A DNA stretch of 64,000 nt. Origin: Prochlorococcus sp. AG-355-J09. GTDB lineage: Bacteria > Cyanobacteriota > Cyanobacteriia > PCC-6307 > Cyanobiaceae. The notes under the pieces are model-generated. The model made no database searches. It had not been told where the DNA came from and worked only from the letters and a program-made list of their open reading frames with translations. The stretch lies in NCBI GenBank assembly GCA_003278735.1, contig QCDO01000007.1, positions 26,285-90,284 of the forward strand, in the 5' to 3' direction. Shown here piece by piece: positions 1 through 10,770 of this stretch. Positions within the stretch are counted from its first letter, which is position 1; each line of letters starts with the position of its first letter. Made by a program: the position numbers and the translations under genes.

Positions 1-2
1 TA

Positions 3-1769
3 GCTGTATTTTGCGCAGTTGGTGGAGTTCAGCCTCAATCTGAAACGGTTTGGCGTCAAGCAGATAGATACTCTGTTCCAAGAATGGTTTTTGTTAATAA
101 AATGGACAGAACTGGTGCGGATTTTTTAAAGGTTAATAAGCAAATTAAAGATCGACTAAAGGCAAATGCACTTCCGATCCAGTTACCTATTGGTGCTGAA
201 GGTGATCTCACAGGCATTATTGATTTAGTAGCCAACAAAGCATATCTTTACAAAAACGATTTAGGTACTGATATTGAAGAAGCACCAATTCCATCTGACA
301 TGGAGGAGGAAGCTGCTGAGTGGAGAATTAAGTTAATGGAGAGTGTTGCAGAAAATGATGAAGAGTTAATAGAAATATTTCTCGAAACAGGAGAATTATC
401 AGAAGAACAACTTAAAAAAGGTATTAGGGAAGGGGTTTTAAAACATGGATTAGTTCCAGTATTATGCGGTTCAGCTTTTAAGAATAAAGGTGTCCAACTT
501 GTACTAGACGCTGTAGTCGATTACTTGCCAGCTCCAGTTGATGTAAAACCAATACAAGGTATTTTGCCAAGTGGAAAAGAAGATGTTAGACCTTCAGATG
601 ATAATGCTCCTTTCAGCGCATTAGCATTCAAAGTGATGTCAGATCCCTATGGGAAATTAACTTTTGTAAGAATGTATTCAGGTGTTCTTTCAAAGGGAAG
701 TTATGTAATGAATTCTACTAAGGATGCTAAAGAGAGAATTTCTAGATTGGTTATTCTTAAGGCTGATGAAAGAGAGGAGGTTGATGAATTGAGGGCTGGC
801 GATTTAGGAGCTGTATTAGGTCTCAAGAACACAACAACTGGTGACACTTTATGTAATACTGAAGATCCAATAGTTTTGGAGACATTGTTTATCCCTGAAC
901 CAGTTATCTCAGTAGCTGTTGAGCCAAAAACTAAAGGCGATATGGAAAAATTATCAAAAGCCTTAACTGCTTTGTCTGAAGAGGATCCAACCTTTAGGGT
1001 AAGTACAGATCCTGAGACAAATCAAACTGTTATTGCAGGTATGGGTGAGTTGCACTTAGAAATTCTTGTTGACAGAATGTTAAGGGAATTTAAAGTTGAA
1101 GCAAATATAGGAGCTCCCCAGGTTTCATATAGAGAAACTATTAGGTCTAGTTCTAAAGGGGAAGGTAAATATGCAAGACAAACTGGAGGTAAAGGTCAAT
1201 ATGGTCATGTAATTATTGAAATGGAACCTGCTGAAGTTGGTAAAGGTTTTGAATTTGTGAACAAAATTGTTGGTGGAGCTGTACCAAAAGAGTATATTGG
1301 GCCTGCATCTAATGGAATGAAAGAGACCTGTGAATCTGGTGTTCTTGCCGGTTATCCACTCATTGATGTAAAAGTAACACTAGTCGATGGTTCATTCCAC
1401 GATGTAGACTCATCTGAAATGGCCTTCAAAATTGCAGGTTCCATGGCCTTTAAAGATGGGGTTAAAAAATGCAATCCTGTCCTTTTAGAGCCTATGATGA
1501 AAGTTGAGGTCGAAAGTCCTGACGACTTTCTTGGATCTGTAATTGGTGATCTCTCTTCCAGAAGAGGTCAAGTAGAAGGACAATCTGTTGATGATGGATT
1601 GTCTAAGGTACAGGCCAAAGTGCCCTTAGCCGAAATGTTCGGTTATGCCACTCAACTCCGATCAATGACTCAAGGTCGGGGTATATTTTCAATGGAGTTC
1701 GCAAATTATGAGGAGGTTCCTCGTAATGTTGCTGAAGCTATCATTTCCAAGAATCAGGGCAACTCCTGA
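3..1769 (+). CDS. fusA: Elongation factor G, C-terminal part (5' end outside window)
   Basis: EF-G is the GTPase that drives ribosomal translocation and, with RRF, ribosome recycling. The reading frame is already open at base 3 and encodes [19 protein letters not shown] just before the ATG at 84, which is typical EF-G sequence. That ATG is therefore internal, and the true start lies outside the window. The NKMD motif (G4 of the GTPase) follows directly, then domain II, the domain III/IV region with GMGELHLEI and RETI, and the C-terminal domain V. Only the P-loop and switch I end of the G domain is missing. tufA and rpsJ follow in the usual cyanobacterial str order. Confidence 0.97.
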   Translation, partial: AVFCAVGGVQPQSETVWRQADRYSVPRMVFVNKMDRTGADFLKVNKQIKDRLKANALPIQLPIGAEGDLTGIIDLVANKAYLYKNDLGTDIEEAPIPSDMEEEAAEWRIKLMESVAENDEELIEIFLETGELSEEQLKKGIREGVLKHGLVPVLCGSAFKNKGVQLVLDAVVDYLPAPVDVKPIQGILPSGKEDVRPSDDNAPFSALAFKVMSDPYGKLTFVRMYSGVLSKGSYVMNSTKDAKERISRLVILKADEREEVDELRAGDLGAVLGLKNTTTGDTLCNTEDPIVLETLFIPEPVISVAVEPKTKGDMEKLSKALTALSEEDPTFRVSTDPETNQTVIAGMGELHLEILVDRMLREFKVEANIGAPQVSYRETIRSSSKGEGKYARQTGGKGQYGHVIIEMEPAEVGKGFEFVNKIVGGAVPKEYIGPASNGMKETCESGVLAGYPLIDVKVTLVDGSFHDVDSSEMAFKIAGSMAFKDGVKKCNPVLLEPMMKVEVESPDDFLGSVIGDLSSRRGQVEGQSVDDGLSKVQAKVPLAEMFGYATQLRSMTQGRGIFSMEFANYEEVPRNVAEAIISKNQGNS

Positions 1770-1813
1770 TCTCTAAACTAAACACTCTTAAACCCTCGAT
1801 TCTTTAATTCAAA

Positions 1814-3013
1814 ATGGCTCGCGAGAAGTTCGAAAGAAACAAACCACATGTCAACATAGGTACTATTGGCCATGTTGATCATGGAAAAACCACACTAACA
1901 GCTGCTATTACAAATGTATTAGCTAAAAAAGGTCAAGCTCAAGCTCAAGACTATGGAGACATTGATGGTGCTCCTGAAGAAAGAGAGCGTGGCATTACCA
2001 TTAATACAGCTCATGTCGAATATGAAACTGAAGGCAGACATTATGCTCATGTTGATTGCCCAGGACATGCTGATTATGTGAAAAACATGATCACAGGGGC
2101 GGCTCAGATGGATGGAGCTATTCTAGTTTGCGCAGCTACAGATGGTCCTATGGCTCAAACAAAAGAGCATATTCTATTGGCTAAACAGGTTGGAGTTCCT
2201 GCTCTTGTAGTTGCTCTCAATAAGTGCGATATGGTCGATGATGAAGAAATCATCGAACTTGTTGAAATGGAAATTAGGGAATTGTTAGATAGTTATGACT
2301 TCCCCGGAGATGACATTCCAATAGTTCAAGTTTCAGGTTTAAAAGCTCTCGAAGGTGATTCTACTTGGGAATCAAAGATTGAAGAATTAATGAAAGCAGT
2401 CGATGCTAGCATTCCCGAACCAGAAAGAGAAGTTGACAAACCATTCTTGATGGCAGTTGAAGATGTTTTCTCGATTACTGGTAGAGGAACTGTTGCTACT
2501 GGCAGAATTGAGAGAGGTAAGGTTAAGGTTGGAGAAGAAGTAGAAATAGTTGGAATAAGAGATACAAGAATAACTACTGTTACTGGAGTTGAAATGTTCC
2601 GAAAACTTCTTGACGAAGGTATGGCTGGCGATAATGTTGGTTTACTTTTAAGGGGTGTTCAAAAAGAAGATATTGAGAGAGGAATGGTCCTTGTGAAGAA
2701 AGGATCTATTACCCCTCATACTCAGTTTGAAGGAGAAGTTTATGTTCTCAAAAAAGAAGAGGGCGGAAGACATACTCCTTTCTTCGCGGGATATAGACCT
2801 CAGTTCTACATCAGAACAACTGATGTGACAGGTCAAATAACAGCATTTACCTCAGATGATGGCTCTAACGTTGAAATGGTTATGCCAGGAGACAGAATTA
2901 AGATGACTGGAGAATTAATTTGTCCAGTAGCTATTGAACAAGGTATGCGATTCGCAATTCGTGAAGGTGGACGTACTATCGGTGCTGGAGTTGTTTCTAA
3001 AATTCTCAAATAA
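1814..3013 (+). CDS. tufA: Elongation factor Tu
   Basis: EF-Tu is the GTPase that delivers aminoacyl-tRNA to the ribosomal A site. The 399-residue product has the P-loop GHVDHGKT at residues 19-26, the GITI switch I motif, DCPGHADYV (G3), NKCDM (G4), and the two beta-barrel domains with [13 protein letters not shown] and [15 protein letters not shown]. The length matches cyanobacterial EF-Tu. It starts 44 nt after fusA, so it is probably cotranscribed with it, and a strong stem-loop lies between it and rpsJ. Confidence 0.98.
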   Translation: MAREKFERNKPHVNIGTIGHVDHGKTTLTAAITNVLAKKGQAQAQDYGDIDGAPEERERGITINTAHVEYETEGRHYAHVDCPGHADYVKNMITGAAQMDGAILVCAATDGPMAQTKEHILLAKQVGVPALVVALNKCDMVDDEEIIELVEMEIRELLDSYDFPGDDIPIVQVSGLKALEGDSTWESKIEELMKAVDASIPEPEREVDKPFLMAVEDVFSITGRGTVATGRIERGKVKVGEEVEIVGIRDTRITTVTGVEMFRKLLDEGMAGDNVGLLLRGVQKEDIERGMVLVKKGSITPHTQFEGEVYVLKKEEGGRHTPFFAGYRPQFYIRTTDVTGQITAFTSDDGSNVEMVMPGDRIKMTGELICPVAIEQGMRFAIREGGRTIGAGVVSKILK

Positions 3014-3065
3014 TAAAATTGAATTTTAAAAATTTAAACTCAATCATCTAATATATGTTTATATA

Positions 3066-3091
3066 AAGGGTCATTTTAATCAATGACCCTT
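3066..3091 (+). terminator. Strong stem-loop between tufA and rpsJ
   Basis: A perfect 10-bp inverted repeat (AAGGGTCATT at 3066-3075 and AATGACCCTT at 3082-3091) encloses a 6-nt loop. It is the strongest hairpin in the tufA-rpsJ gap. No long T-run follows, so it may be a partial terminator, an RNA processing site or a 3'-end stabiliser of the tufA transcript rather than a full intrinsic terminator. rpsJ starts 22 nt downstream. Confidence 0.45.
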
Positions 3092-3112
3092 AACTAGAAG
3101 TTATTTGAAACT

Positions 3113-3433
3113 ATGACTGCATCAATTGCACAACAAAAAATAAGAATTAGGCTCAAAGCATTTGATAGAAGAATGCTGGATTTATCTTGCGACAAAATTA
3201 TTCAAACTGCTGATACTACTTCTGCCTCAGCAATAGGTCCAATACCTTTACCTACAAAAAGGAAGATTTATTGCGTCCTTAGATCACCACATGTTGATAA
3301 AGATTCTAGAGAGCATTTCGAAACAAGAACACATCGAAGAATCATAGATATTTACAGTCCTTCTGCAAAAACTATTGATGCTTTAATGAAACTTGATCTC
3401 CCTAGTGGTGTAGATATAGAAGTTAAACTTTAA
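3113..3433 (+). CDS. rpsJ: 30S ribosomal protein S10
   Basis: S10 belongs to the 30S head and also acts as NusE in antitermination complexes. The 106-residue product has the S10 core: IRIRLKAFD near the N terminus, GPIPLPTKR in the middle, and [19 protein letters not shown] leading to the C-terminal strand ending in VDIEVKL. Its place after fusA-tufA is the cyanobacterial str arrangement. Confidence 0.98.
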   Translation: MTASIAQQKIRIRLKAFDRRMLDLSCDKIIQTADTTSASAIGPIPLPTKRKIYCVLRSPHVDKDSREHFETRTHRRIIDIYSPSAKTIDALMKLDLPSGVDIEVKL

Positions 3434-3489
3434 GAAATCCCGAATCCGCCTTAAATTGATTAGTATAGAAAGAATGAAATGAGGTCTAA

Positions 3490-4146
3490 ATGGGAGAACT
3501 CTCAGTAAGGGAATTACCTTTATTTCCTTTGCCAGAGGTAGTTCTTTTTCCTCAAGAAGTATTGCCTTTACATATTTTTGAATCCAGATACAGAATGATG
3601 CTTCAATCTGTTCTTGAAACAGATTCTATGTTTGGAGTGATTAAGTGGGATCCAACTACCAAAAGTATGGCTAACGTTGGATGTTGCGCACAAATCTTAA
3701 AACATCAAACTGCAGAGGATGGGAGAAGTAATATTATCACTCTCGGTCAACAAAGATTTCAAGTCTTAGAAATTACTCGTTCTACGCCATTTTGTTCTGC
3801 GATGGTTAGTTGGATTAGTGATGATCATATTGATGACTTTCAAAAATTAGATTCTCTACAAGATTCAGTAAAAGAAGCACTTAGTGATGTTATTAATTTA
3901 ACGAGTAAATTGACTAATACAAAGAAAAATCTACCTGATAAATTACCTGACAACCCGATGGATTTATCATTTTGGATAGGAGCTCATTTGGGCGGTCCTG
4001 TTGCGGAAGAACAGCAAAGACTTCTTGAAGAAAGAAATACTTTTACCCGTTTGCAAAGAGAATATGAAATGCTTGATCATACAAGAAAACAACTTGCAGC
4101 AAGAACAGCATTAAAAGAGAGTTTTCCTGATACAAAAGAAAGTTAA
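3490..4146 (+). CDS. Lon N-terminal (LON substrate-binding) domain protein
   Basis: The 218-residue protein starts with ELPLFPLPEVVLFPQEVLPLHIFE, the beginning of the substrate-recognition domain of Lon proteases. It lacks the AAA+ ATPase and Ser-Lys protease domains and is too short to be Lon. A Glu/Lys/Arg-rich helical tail follows at about residues 170-218. Stand-alone LON-domain proteins are common in cyanobacteria and proteobacteria; a role in recognising unfolded protein or as an adaptor is inferred from the fold only. Its stop codon abuts the start of the next gene. Confidence 0.85.
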   Translation: MGELSVRELPLFPLPEVVLFPQEVLPLHIFESRYRMMLQSVLETDSMFGVIKWDPTTKSMANVGCCAQILKHQTAEDGRSNIITLGQQRFQVLEITRSTPFCSAMVSWISDDHIDDFQKLDSLQDSVKEALSDVINLTSKLTNTKKNLPDKLPDNPMDLSFWIGAHLGGPVAEEQQRLLEERNTFTRLQREYEMLDHTRKQLAARTALKESFPDTKES

Positions 4147-5082
4147 ATGTTTGAGTTATTATTCCCTTTTTTTTTAATAGTTTTATTCTTTCTAGTCCTA
4201 GCGGTAATTTGGAGAAATAATGCTAGAAAATATATCTCTTCCGGTACAGTAGCTTCTGCATATGATGCCTGGACTCAAGATAAATTACTTGAGAGATTAT
4301 GGGGAGAACACATACACTTGGGTTTTTATCCATCAGGGAAAAAAAATATTGATTTTAGAAAGGCTAAAGTTCAGTTTGTTCATGAATTAGTCAAATGGAG
4401 TGGTTTAGATAAATTACCACAGGGATCCAGAATACTTGATGTAGGTTGTGGAATAGGAGGAAGTTCTAGGATTCTTGCAGAATATTATGGGTTTAATGTC
4501 ACTGGCATTACAATTAGTTCGGCTCAAGTTAAAAGAGCAAAAGATCTTACTCCTCGTGGGCTAAATTGCAAATTCCAAGTTATGGATGCTTTGGATTTGA
4601 AATTTGAAGATGGATCATTTGATGCTGTCTGGAGTGTTGAGGCTGGTGCACACATGAATAATAAAACTAGGTTTGCAGATGAAATGCTGAGAATCCTAAG
4701 ACCTGGAGGTTATCTCGCGTTGGCTGATTGGAACTCTAGAGACCTCAGGGCATACCCCCCCTCATTTTTTGAAAAGTTAGTTCTTAAACAATTACTTGAA
4801 CAATGGGTACATCCTAATTTTATTAGTATTAACGAATTTAGTAACATTCTTAGAACTAACGAAAATAGTTCAGGTAGAGTTATTTCTGAAAATTGGAATT
4901 CCTATACAAATCCTTCATGGTACGAGTCCATTATGGAAGGCATTAGAAGGCCCTTCGTAATTTTGTCACTTGGCCCATTTGCGATAGTCAAGTCCATTAG
5001 AGAGATTCCAACAATACTTCTCATGAATTGGGCATTTAGAAAAGGTTTAATGGAGTTTGGAGTTTATAAATGTAGAGGGTAA
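4147..5082 (+). CDS. MPBQ/MSBQ-type methyltransferase (tocopherol/plastoquinone synthesis)
   Basis: This is a SAM-dependent methyltransferase of 311 residues with an N-terminal membrane anchor at about residues 3-22. The SAM-binding motif I is LDVGCGIGGSSRILA (about residues 97-111), followed by GITIS and VWSVEAGAHM. Sequence and length strongly recall cyanobacterial 2-methyl-6-phytyl-1,4-benzoquinone/2-methyl-6-solanesyl-benzoquinone methyltransferase (Synechocystis Sll0418), including the C-terminal KSIREIPTILLM. The known role of that family is ring methylation of tocopherol and plastoquinone precursors at the membrane. The family match is from memory. The gene starts immediately after the LON gene stop, so it is probably translationally coupled. 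Confidence 0.85.
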   Translation: MFELLFPFFLIVLFFLVLAVIWRNNARKYISSGTVASAYDAWTQDKLLERLWGEHIHLGFYPSGKKNIDFRKAKVQFVHELVKWSGLDKLPQGSRILDVGCGIGGSSRILAEYYGFNVTGITISSAQVKRAKDLTPRGLNCKFQVMDALDLKFEDGSFDAVWSVEAGAHMNNKTRFADEMLRILRPGGYLALADWNSRDLRAYPPSFFEKLVLKQLLEQWVHPNFISINEFSNILRTNENSSGRVISENWNSYTNPSWYESIMEGIRRPFVILSLGPFAIVKSIREIPTILLMNWAFRKGLMEFGVYKCRG

Positions 5083-5083
5083 A

Positions 5084-5929
5084 TTAATCTAGTTCAACAT
5101 TTTCAGAAAAATAATTTCCAAAATCTACAAAATTCTTGCAAAGCGGCTTTAACTTATTTTTTAATTCAAGAAAATTTTTAATGTTATTTTGATAATTGAT
5201 TTCTAGATCAATGTAAATTATGTATTCGCCTAATTCTCTTTTTGAAGGTCTCGATTCAATTTTACTCATATTAAATCCAAAATCTGCAATATGATTAATA
5301 GCTTTAAGCAAAGCGCCAGGTTTATTTGAAATTAATGAGAACGCAAAACTAGCAATATTAGCTAAATTTGAATTTGATTCCTTGCTCAATAAAACAAATC
5401 TAGTGCAATTACCTGGAACATCATTAATAGGAAATGCTAATTCTTTAAGTCCTTCGATTTGTATTAACGATTTTGAACCGATAGCAGCTCTGAATTTACT
5501 CCCTTTGATCATATTGACAGCTTCTGATGTTGAATTTGTTGGGAGAGGAATTGCATTGGGAAGATTCTCAGATAACCATTCTGAACATTGAGCTAATGCT
5601 TGAGGATGAGATAATACTTCTGAAATGTTTGAAAGTTCTCCATCACTAATTAATGCATGTTTTATAGGTAAAACAATCGCTTTATTTATAAAAATTTCAG
5701 GAAATTTCCAAAGGGCATCTAAAGTAGCTGTAACTCCCCCTTCTACAGAATTTTCTATAGGGACTACAGCAGCATCACAATTGTTGCACGCTATTGATTT
5801 AATGACCGAATGTAACCCATTACATGGTACAAATATAGGTGTCTGAAAATTGGCAAGCTTTGATAATATATGGGCTGCTTTTTCTGCGTATGTTCCTTGA
5901 GGACCTAAATATGCAACTTGTTTGCGCAT
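5084..5929 (-). CDS. pheA: Prephenate dehydratase
   Basis: This enzyme converts prephenate to phenylpyruvate in phenylalanine synthesis. The 281-residue protein has the dehydratase domain first (VAYLGPQGTYAEKAA, then VPIENSVEGGV, and the catalytic TRF motif in GNCTRFVLLS at about residues 171-180). A C-terminal ACT regulatory domain follows, with GALLKAINHIADFGFN and the ESRP motif that binds phenylalanine in this family. There is no chorismate mutase domain, so it is monofunctional. It is convergent with the methyltransferase gene, with one base between their stop codons. Confidence 0.96.
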   Translation of the reverse strand: MRKQVAYLGPQGTYAEKAAHILSKLANFQTPIFVPCNGLHSVIKSIACNNCDAAVVPIENSVEGGVTATLDALWKFPEIFINKAIVLPIKHALISDGELSNISEVLSHPQALAQCSEWLSENLPNAIPLPTNSTSEAVNMIKGSKFRAAIGSKSLIQIEGLKELAFPINDVPGNCTRFVLLSKESNSNLANIASFAFSLISNKPGALLKAINHIADFGFNMSKIESRPSKRELGEYIIYIDLEINYQNNIKNFLELKNKLKPLCKNFVDFGNYFSENVELD

Positions 5930-5981
5930 GATTAATTGTAAAAAAAAAAGAGATCAAATAAGCATTGGAGTAATATAGAAA

Positions 5982-6500
5982 ATGCTATTGTCTTTTGATG
6001 CTAAACAGAAACTCAAGCTTTCTGTAACACGTAATAAAGAATTTCTTTCTAAGTATCTTTTGGAAGAAGAAAGAGTTGTTGGAGCAATGCTTGACTCCAA
6101 AAAATTAGTACCAGAAGGAGTTGGTAGATATAAGTATACAGTAACAAGTTTTAAGGTTTTTCAATTAGATATTAACCCTGTTGTCTCAATTGCGGTAGAA
6201 AATAAAGATGGAATTTTAAAAATGAGTGCCCTTGAAAGTACATTGGATGGTTTGGGAATGATAGAAGATTTTAATCTTATTTTGAAAGCGAATTTGGAAG
6301 CAACTGCTATTGGTTTAGAAGGTGAGGCGCTTCTTGGGGTATCTGTTAGCCAGCCCCCTCTACTGAGGCTGGTACCAAAGAAAATTTTGGAATCTACTGG
6401 TCATTCGGTATTAAATGGGATTCTGTTGGGTATAAAGTCAAGGGTTCAACAGCAACTCGTAAAAGATTTTTTAGATTGGTGTGAATTAAATAAGATTTGA
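5982..6500 (+). CDS. DUF1997 family protein
   Basis: A 172-residue soluble protein with no signal peptide or membrane segment. It resembles the cyanobacterial and plastid DUF1997 family, whose function is not established. Visible landmarks are an N-terminal strand-rich stretch, GVGRYKYTV at about residue 46, and a C-terminal helix with [15 protein letters not shown]. It is divergent from pheA across a 52-nt gap and its end overlaps the end of rnhB by 15 nt. No function is assigned. Confidence 0.8.
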   Translation: MLLSFDAKQKLKLSVTRNKEFLSKYLLEEERVVGAMLDSKKLVPEGVGRYKYTVTSFKVFQLDINPVVSIAVENKDGILKMSALESTLDGLGMIEDFNLILKANLEATAIGLEGEALLGVSVSQPPLLRLVPKKILESTGHSVLNGILLGIKSRVQQQLVKDFLDWCELNKI

Positions 6501-7106
6501 TTTTTTTAAGAAACTTTTCCTATGCAGTTTAGTTATTCCATTTTTTTTGATTAATGAAAAATGCTCTCTAGTTCCATAACCTTTGTTTTTAAATATCATG
6601 TATCCCGGGTATTTTTTTTCTAACCTTTCCATTAGATTGTCGCGAGAAACTTTGGCAACTATGCTTGCAGAAGCTATCGAGATAAATTTTGAGTCTCCAG
6701 ATACTATATTTTTCTGAATTCCGTTCCATGGCCTTAATAATAAGGGGCCATCAATTTTTAATTCAGTTGGCTTTTCTTTTAATTTTTTTAAAGCTCGTAT
6801 CATTGAAAGTTCTGTCGCAACCCTGATACCTAACTTATCTATTTCTCTGGCCGAAGATTGCCCAATTCCATAATCTGAAGAGAGTAATAAAATTTTTGGT
6901 AAAAGTAATTTTCTTTTTTTGTGAGTTAGTTTTTTACTATCTGTCACTCCAAACTTTTTTAAGATGAATTTATTTTTTTCAGTTAATACTAAAGCTGCTG
7001 CAAAAACTGGACCAAAAATTGCTCCCCTTCCAACTTCATCTATTCCAACTTCGAATACTTTATTATTCAATGCTTGCTGAAGATCTCCTTCTTTTTTTTC
7101 TTGCAT
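6486..7106 (-). CDS. rnhB: Ribonuclease HII
   Basis: RNase HII cleaves RNA in RNA-DNA hybrids and removes misincorporated ribonucleotides. The 206-residue protein has the metal-binding signature VGIDEVGRG (acidic residues about 23-24), an internal KIDGP motif, and [14 protein letters not shown], all typical of type 2 RNase H. The ATG start lies inside the end of rne, with a 44-nt overlap in a different frame, so it is probably translated by coupling with rne. Confidence 0.96.
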   Translation of the reverse strand: MQEKKEGDLQQALNNKVFEVGIDEVGRGAIFGPVFAAALVLTEKNKFILKKFGVTDSKKLTHKKRKLLLPKILLLSSDYGIGQSSAREIDKLGIRVATELSMIRALKKLKEKPTELKIDGPLLLRPWNGIQKNIVSGDSKFISIASASIVAKVSRDNLMERLEKKYPGYMIFKNKGYGTREHFSLIKKNGITKLHRKSFLKKSNLI

Positions 7107-8889
7107 TGTTTAGCTCATCTGCAAGTTCAATTTCATCTTTTTTATCTGTAAGTACAACTTCATTATTTTCATTAGTTTTATTTGTTAATTTATCTTTAGA
7201 ATTTGCATTTGCTTCAATTTGAATTTGAATCTTTTCTTTACCCGATTTTGAGATTTTTTTAATTTGTTTTGCTTTTGTTTTTTTATTATCTAAGGTTTTT
7301 TCCGTTTCTTTATTACTTTCTTTTAAACGCACAAAATTATTGCTGGTGAGATAATCTTTACCCAACTTTATAAGTGGATTAATACCTAATTGGCTGAAAA
7401 CAATTTTTTCTTCATTTGTAAGATCAACTGTTATTATATTTTTTTCTTTTAAATTTGATTGGTTAAAATTATCATTATCATTTTCTTTTTCTTTTTTATT
7501 AGAAGAATTCTCTTTGCTTAGGTCTTTAGAGTTAATTAATGCCGTATCAATTACTTTTTCCTGCTCATCAGTTGATTGATAAGTATCAGTATCTAAGGAT
7601 TTTAGATTGTTTGATTGGTTAGATTTATTTTCAACATCTTTAATTTTTAAGTTAGAAATTTCGTGATTTAATATATTTTCTATATGTCCCATACCATCGC
7701 ATGTAGAACATTTTTTACTGAATAATTCATATATATTTTGACCTTGTCTTTTTCTGGTTAACTCTACTAAACCTAATTCAGTAAGCTGAGCTATTTGAGG
7801 CCTAGCAGAATCATCTTTTATTGCTGAGGTAAAATGCTCAAGTAATTGAAATTGATCTCTTCTAGATTCCATATCGATAAAATCTATTACTATAACTCCA
7901 CCAATATTTCTTAATTTCATTTGTCTTGAGATTTCAACTGCTGCTTCGCAGTTTGTCCACAAAACGGTTTGTCTTGAATTTGCAGATCTTGTAAATGATC
8001 CAGAGTTTACATCGATTACTGTTAAAGCTTCAGTTGGTTCGATAATGATATAACCTCCTGAAGGAAGATCTACTCTCGGCTGGAGAGCTTTTTGAATTGT
8101 TTTCTTTATTTCGTACTTCTCGAAAATATGTTGGTTTAAATTGTTATCGTGAAATTCAATATCTATATCAGATTCATAATTTATTAAAAAATCTTTTGCC
8201 CTTGCAACTGAAAATTTACTATCAATAATTATGCTTTTAGTAGATTCTTTAATATAATCTCTTAAAATCTTCAAGGAGAAATCATCATCTCTTTTTATCA
8301 AATTTGGCGGATTAGAAGCTTCAGAAACTTTTAGTACATTTTCCCATTGTTGAATTAATTGTTCTAAATCTTCAATTAGAAGTTCTTCTTTTATTTTTTC
8401 AGCCTCTGTTCTAAATAGCAAGCCTGTGCTCGGTGGTTTTATTAAAACCCCAAGAGCTTTCAAACGGCTTCGTTCAGTTTCTGTATTTATTTTTCTTGAG
8501 ATATTTACTCCTTGGCCATATGGCTGTAATACCGAGTATTTACCTGGGATTGAAATACTTCCGGTTAGTCTGGGACCTTTAGATCCTGTGGGTTCCTTTA
8601 TTACCTGTACTAGAACTTTTTGTTTTGGTTCTAGTAATTCAGTTATCCCAAAAGTCCCTTTTTTGAGTCTTAGTGGACCTAAATCTGAAACATGGATGAA
8701 TCCATTTTTCTCACTTTCACCAATATTTATGAAAGCGGCATCAATTCCAGGTAGAACATTTTCAACTGTTCCTAAAAAAATATCTCCAATTTGATATTGA
8801 CCTTGTGCGACGATTAATTCATCAACTCGATCATCTGTGAGTAGTGCTGCTATTCGAGCCTGCTCTGCAATGATAATTTGCTGAGACAT
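7063..8889 (-). CDS. rne: Ribonuclease E/G
   Basis: This endoribonuclease starts mRNA decay and processes rRNA and tRNA precursors. The 608-residue protein has an N-terminal S1 domain ([23 protein letters not shown], about residues 33-55), the RNase H-like and DNase I-like catalytic part with LTVIDVNSG and VIVIDFIDM, and the zinc-link CSTCDGMG near residue 395. The last roughly 200 residues are low-complexity and Asn/Lys/Glu-rich. The extreme C terminus reads [14 protein letters not shown], resembling the Arg-rich tail that recruits polynucleotide phosphorylase in cyanobacterial RNase E. The compact size is typical for cyanobacteria. Confidence 0.97.
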   Translation of the reverse strand: MSQQIIIAEQARIAALLTDDRVDELIVAQGQYQIGDIFLGTVENVLPGIDAAFINIGESEKNGFIHVSDLGPLRLKKGTFGITELLEPKQKVLVQVIKEPTGSKGPRLTGSISIPGKYSVLQPYGQGVNISRKINTETERSRLKALGVLIKPPSTGLLFRTEAEKIKEELLIEDLEQLIQQWENVLKVSEASNPPNLIKRDDDFSLKILRDYIKESTKSIIIDSKFSVARAKDFLINYESDIDIEFHDNNLNQHIFEKYEIKKTIQKALQPRVDLPSGGYIIIEPTEALTVIDVNSGSFTRSANSRQTVLWTNCEAAVEISRQMKLRNIGGVIVIDFIDMESRRDQFQLLEHFTSAIKDDSARPQIAQLTELGLVELTRKRQGQNIYELFSKKCSTCDGMGHIENILNHEISNLKIKDVENKSNQSNNLKSLDTDTYQSTDEQEKVIDTALINSKDLSKENSSNKKEKENDNDNFNQSNLKEKNIITVDLTNEEKIVFSQLGINPLIKLGKDYLTSNNFVRLKESNKETEKTLDNKKTKAKQIKKISKSGKEKIQIQIEANANSKDKLTNKTNENNEVVLTDKKDEIELADELNNARKKRRRSSASIE

Positions 8890-9178
8890 ATAGTTGATTA
8901 TGAATGATTTGGATTTTGAAAATCATCTAAATTAAAGAATTTGATTGTATCTTTTAGTAAAGCAAGTTTTTTATAGCTTTTATTTTTTACTTTTTAAAGT
9001 TAATAGTGATTGAATTCTGCTATTTATAAAGCTTTAAACGATTTTCAAACTAATTGAAATTGAATTCACAGCTATGTCCATATCTGAAATGAACAATAAC
9101 TAAAATAATATTAACATTTAATCACCTTTAAAGCACGTTGATACATTATTCTAATATTGGTGAAATTTTTTATCTAAA

Positions 9179-10405
9179 GTGGTTCAAGTAAACAAAAATT
9201 ATTTAAAACTCAAAGCTGGCTATTTATTCCCTGAAATTGCTAAAAGGGTAAAAACATATTCTCAATCAAATAAGAATGCTGAAATTATTAAGCTTGGCAT
9301 TGGAGATGTTACAGAACCATTACCTAGAGCATGTATAGAGGCTATGGGTAAAGCTTTAGATGACATGGGAACAACAGATGGTTTTAAAGGTTATGGACCA
9401 GAACAAGGTTATTCTTGGCTCAGAGAAAAAATATCTGAGCATGATTTTATTTCGAGAGGCTGTCAAATTACACCTGAAGAAATATTTGTGTCAGATGGTT
9501 CTAAATGCGATAGTAGCAATATTTTAGATATTCTTGGCGAAGATAATTCAATTGCTGTAACAGATCCTGTTTACCCAGTTTATGTAGATAGTAACGTTAT
9601 GACAGGCAGAACTGGTGATTCCCTTGAAAATGGTACTTATCAGGGATTGACATATCTTGCAATAAACGAGGGGAATAATTTTCTGCCAGAACTACCTGAA
9701 AAAAAAGTTGATATTTTATATCTTTGTTTTCCTAATAATCCGACTGGAGCGACGATTAATAAAGCAGAATTGAAAAAGTGGGTTGACTATGCCCTTCAAA
9801 ACAATTCCTTAATACTTTTTGATGCAGCTTATGAAGCATTTATTCAAGATGATGAAATTCCACATTCAATATATGAGATTGAGGGAGCAAAGGATTGTGC
9901 AATCGAATTTAGATCTTTTTCAAAGAATGCAGGATTCACTGGAGTTAGATGTGCTTTTACTGTAATACCTAAAAATCTCAAAGGTTTGAGCTCAACAAAT
10001 GAGGAAATAGAGTTATGGTCTCTTTGGAATAGGCGACAATCTACAAAGTTCAATGGAGTAAGTTATGTAGTTCAGAAAGGTGCAGAGGCTGTTTATTCTC
10101 TTGAAGGGAAGAAACAGGTAAGAGGTTTAATTGATTTTTATATGGAAAATGCAAAAATAATGAAAAATAAACTTCAGAATTCAGGATATAAAGTTTATGG
10201 TGGGGACAATGCTCCTTATATCTGGATTAAAGTTCCAGATCAAATGACATCTTGGGACTTTTTTGATTTCCTTCTCCAAAAAGTTAGTGTAGTGGGAACA
10301 CCTGGGAGCGGATTTGGATTAGCGGGAGAGGGTTATTTTCGCTTGTCAGCATTTAACTCACGATCAAACGTCCTTGATGCAATGGAAAGAATAATTAATA
10401 TATAA
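9179..10405 (+). CDS. dapL: LL-diaminopimelate aminotransferase
   Basis: This PLP enzyme makes LL-2,6-diaminopimelate directly from tetrahydrodipicolinate, for lysine and peptidoglycan, as in cyanobacteria and plants. The 408-residue protein has the N-terminal [54 protein letters not shown] and the PLP-lysine motif [12 protein letters not shown]. The start is GTG at 9179, which is needed to include the conserved N terminus. clpS follows after 32 nt. Confidence 0.96.
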   Translation: MVQVNKNYLKLKAGYLFPEIAKRVKTYSQSNKNAEIIKLGIGDVTEPLPRACIEAMGKALDDMGTTDGFKGYGPEQGYSWLREKISEHDFISRGCQITPEEIFVSDGSKCDSSNILDILGEDNSIAVTDPVYPVYVDSNVMTGRTGDSLENGTYQGLTYLAINEGNNFLPELPEKKVDILYLCFPNNPTGATINKAELKKWVDYALQNNSLILFDAAYEAFIQDDEIPHSIYEIEGAKDCAIEFRSFSKNAGFTGVRCAFTVIPKNLKGLSSTNEEIELWSLWNRRQSTKFNGVSYVVQKGAEAVYSLEGKKQVRGLIDFYMENAKIMKNKLQNSGYKVYGGDNAPYIWIKVPDQMTSWDFFDFLLQKVSVVGTPGSGFGLAGEGYFRLSAFNSRSNVLDAMERIINI

Positions 10406-10437
10406 TTACAAGTACAATTTAAACTCTAATAAATTAA

Positions 10438-10755
10438 ATGCTATCTATAAAGTTAGAACAAAGTGTAAATAATAATTCAGCAGTGATTGAAAAGAAACCT
10501 GCTGAATTAAAAAATAAATCTCCGAAATATAAGGTTTTACTTCATAATGACCCAGTTAATTCCATGGAGTATGTCACTATTTCACTGCGAGAAGTTGTAC
10601 CGCAATTAAGTGAACAAGATGCTATTTCCATAATGCTTGAAGCACACAATACGGGTGTGGGTTTAGTAATCGTTTGTGATTTAGAGCCAGCAGAATTCTA
10701 CTCAGAATCACTAAAATCTAAAGGAATCTCTAGTTCAATTGAGAAAGAGGATTAA
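10438..10755 (+). CDS. clpS: ATP-dependent Clp protease adaptor ClpS
   Basis: ClpS delivers N-degron substrates to the ClpAP/ClpCP protease. The 105-residue protein has a disordered N-terminal extension of about 30 residues, then the core YKVLLHNDPVNSMEYV with the N-degron-binding Asn-Asp, and a C-terminal AHNTGVGLVIVCDLEPAEFYSESL. Length and motif order match the family. It lies 32 nt after dapL on the same strand and converges with the radical SAM gene. Confidence 0.95.
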   Translation: MLSIKLEQSVNNNSAVIEKKPAELKNKSPKYKVLLHNDPVNSMEYVTISLREVVPQLSEQDAISIMLEAHNTGVGLVIVCDLEPAEFYSESLKSKGISSSIEKED

Positions 10756-10770
10756 TAACGGTTGAATTTG

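Noticed and set aside
84..86. ATG as a start codon of fusA
   Set aside because: The same frame is open to base 3 and encodes conserved EF-G sequence upstream; the gene is simply cut by the window edge.
8426..8794. 122-codon plus-strand frame opposite rne
   Set aside because: It is antisense to the conserved S1/catalytic part of RNase E and looks like a coding shadow.
8890..9178. RNA gene between rne and dapL
   Set aside because: No cloverleaf or strong hairpin is seen; the interval is best explained as divergent promoters and the rne leader.
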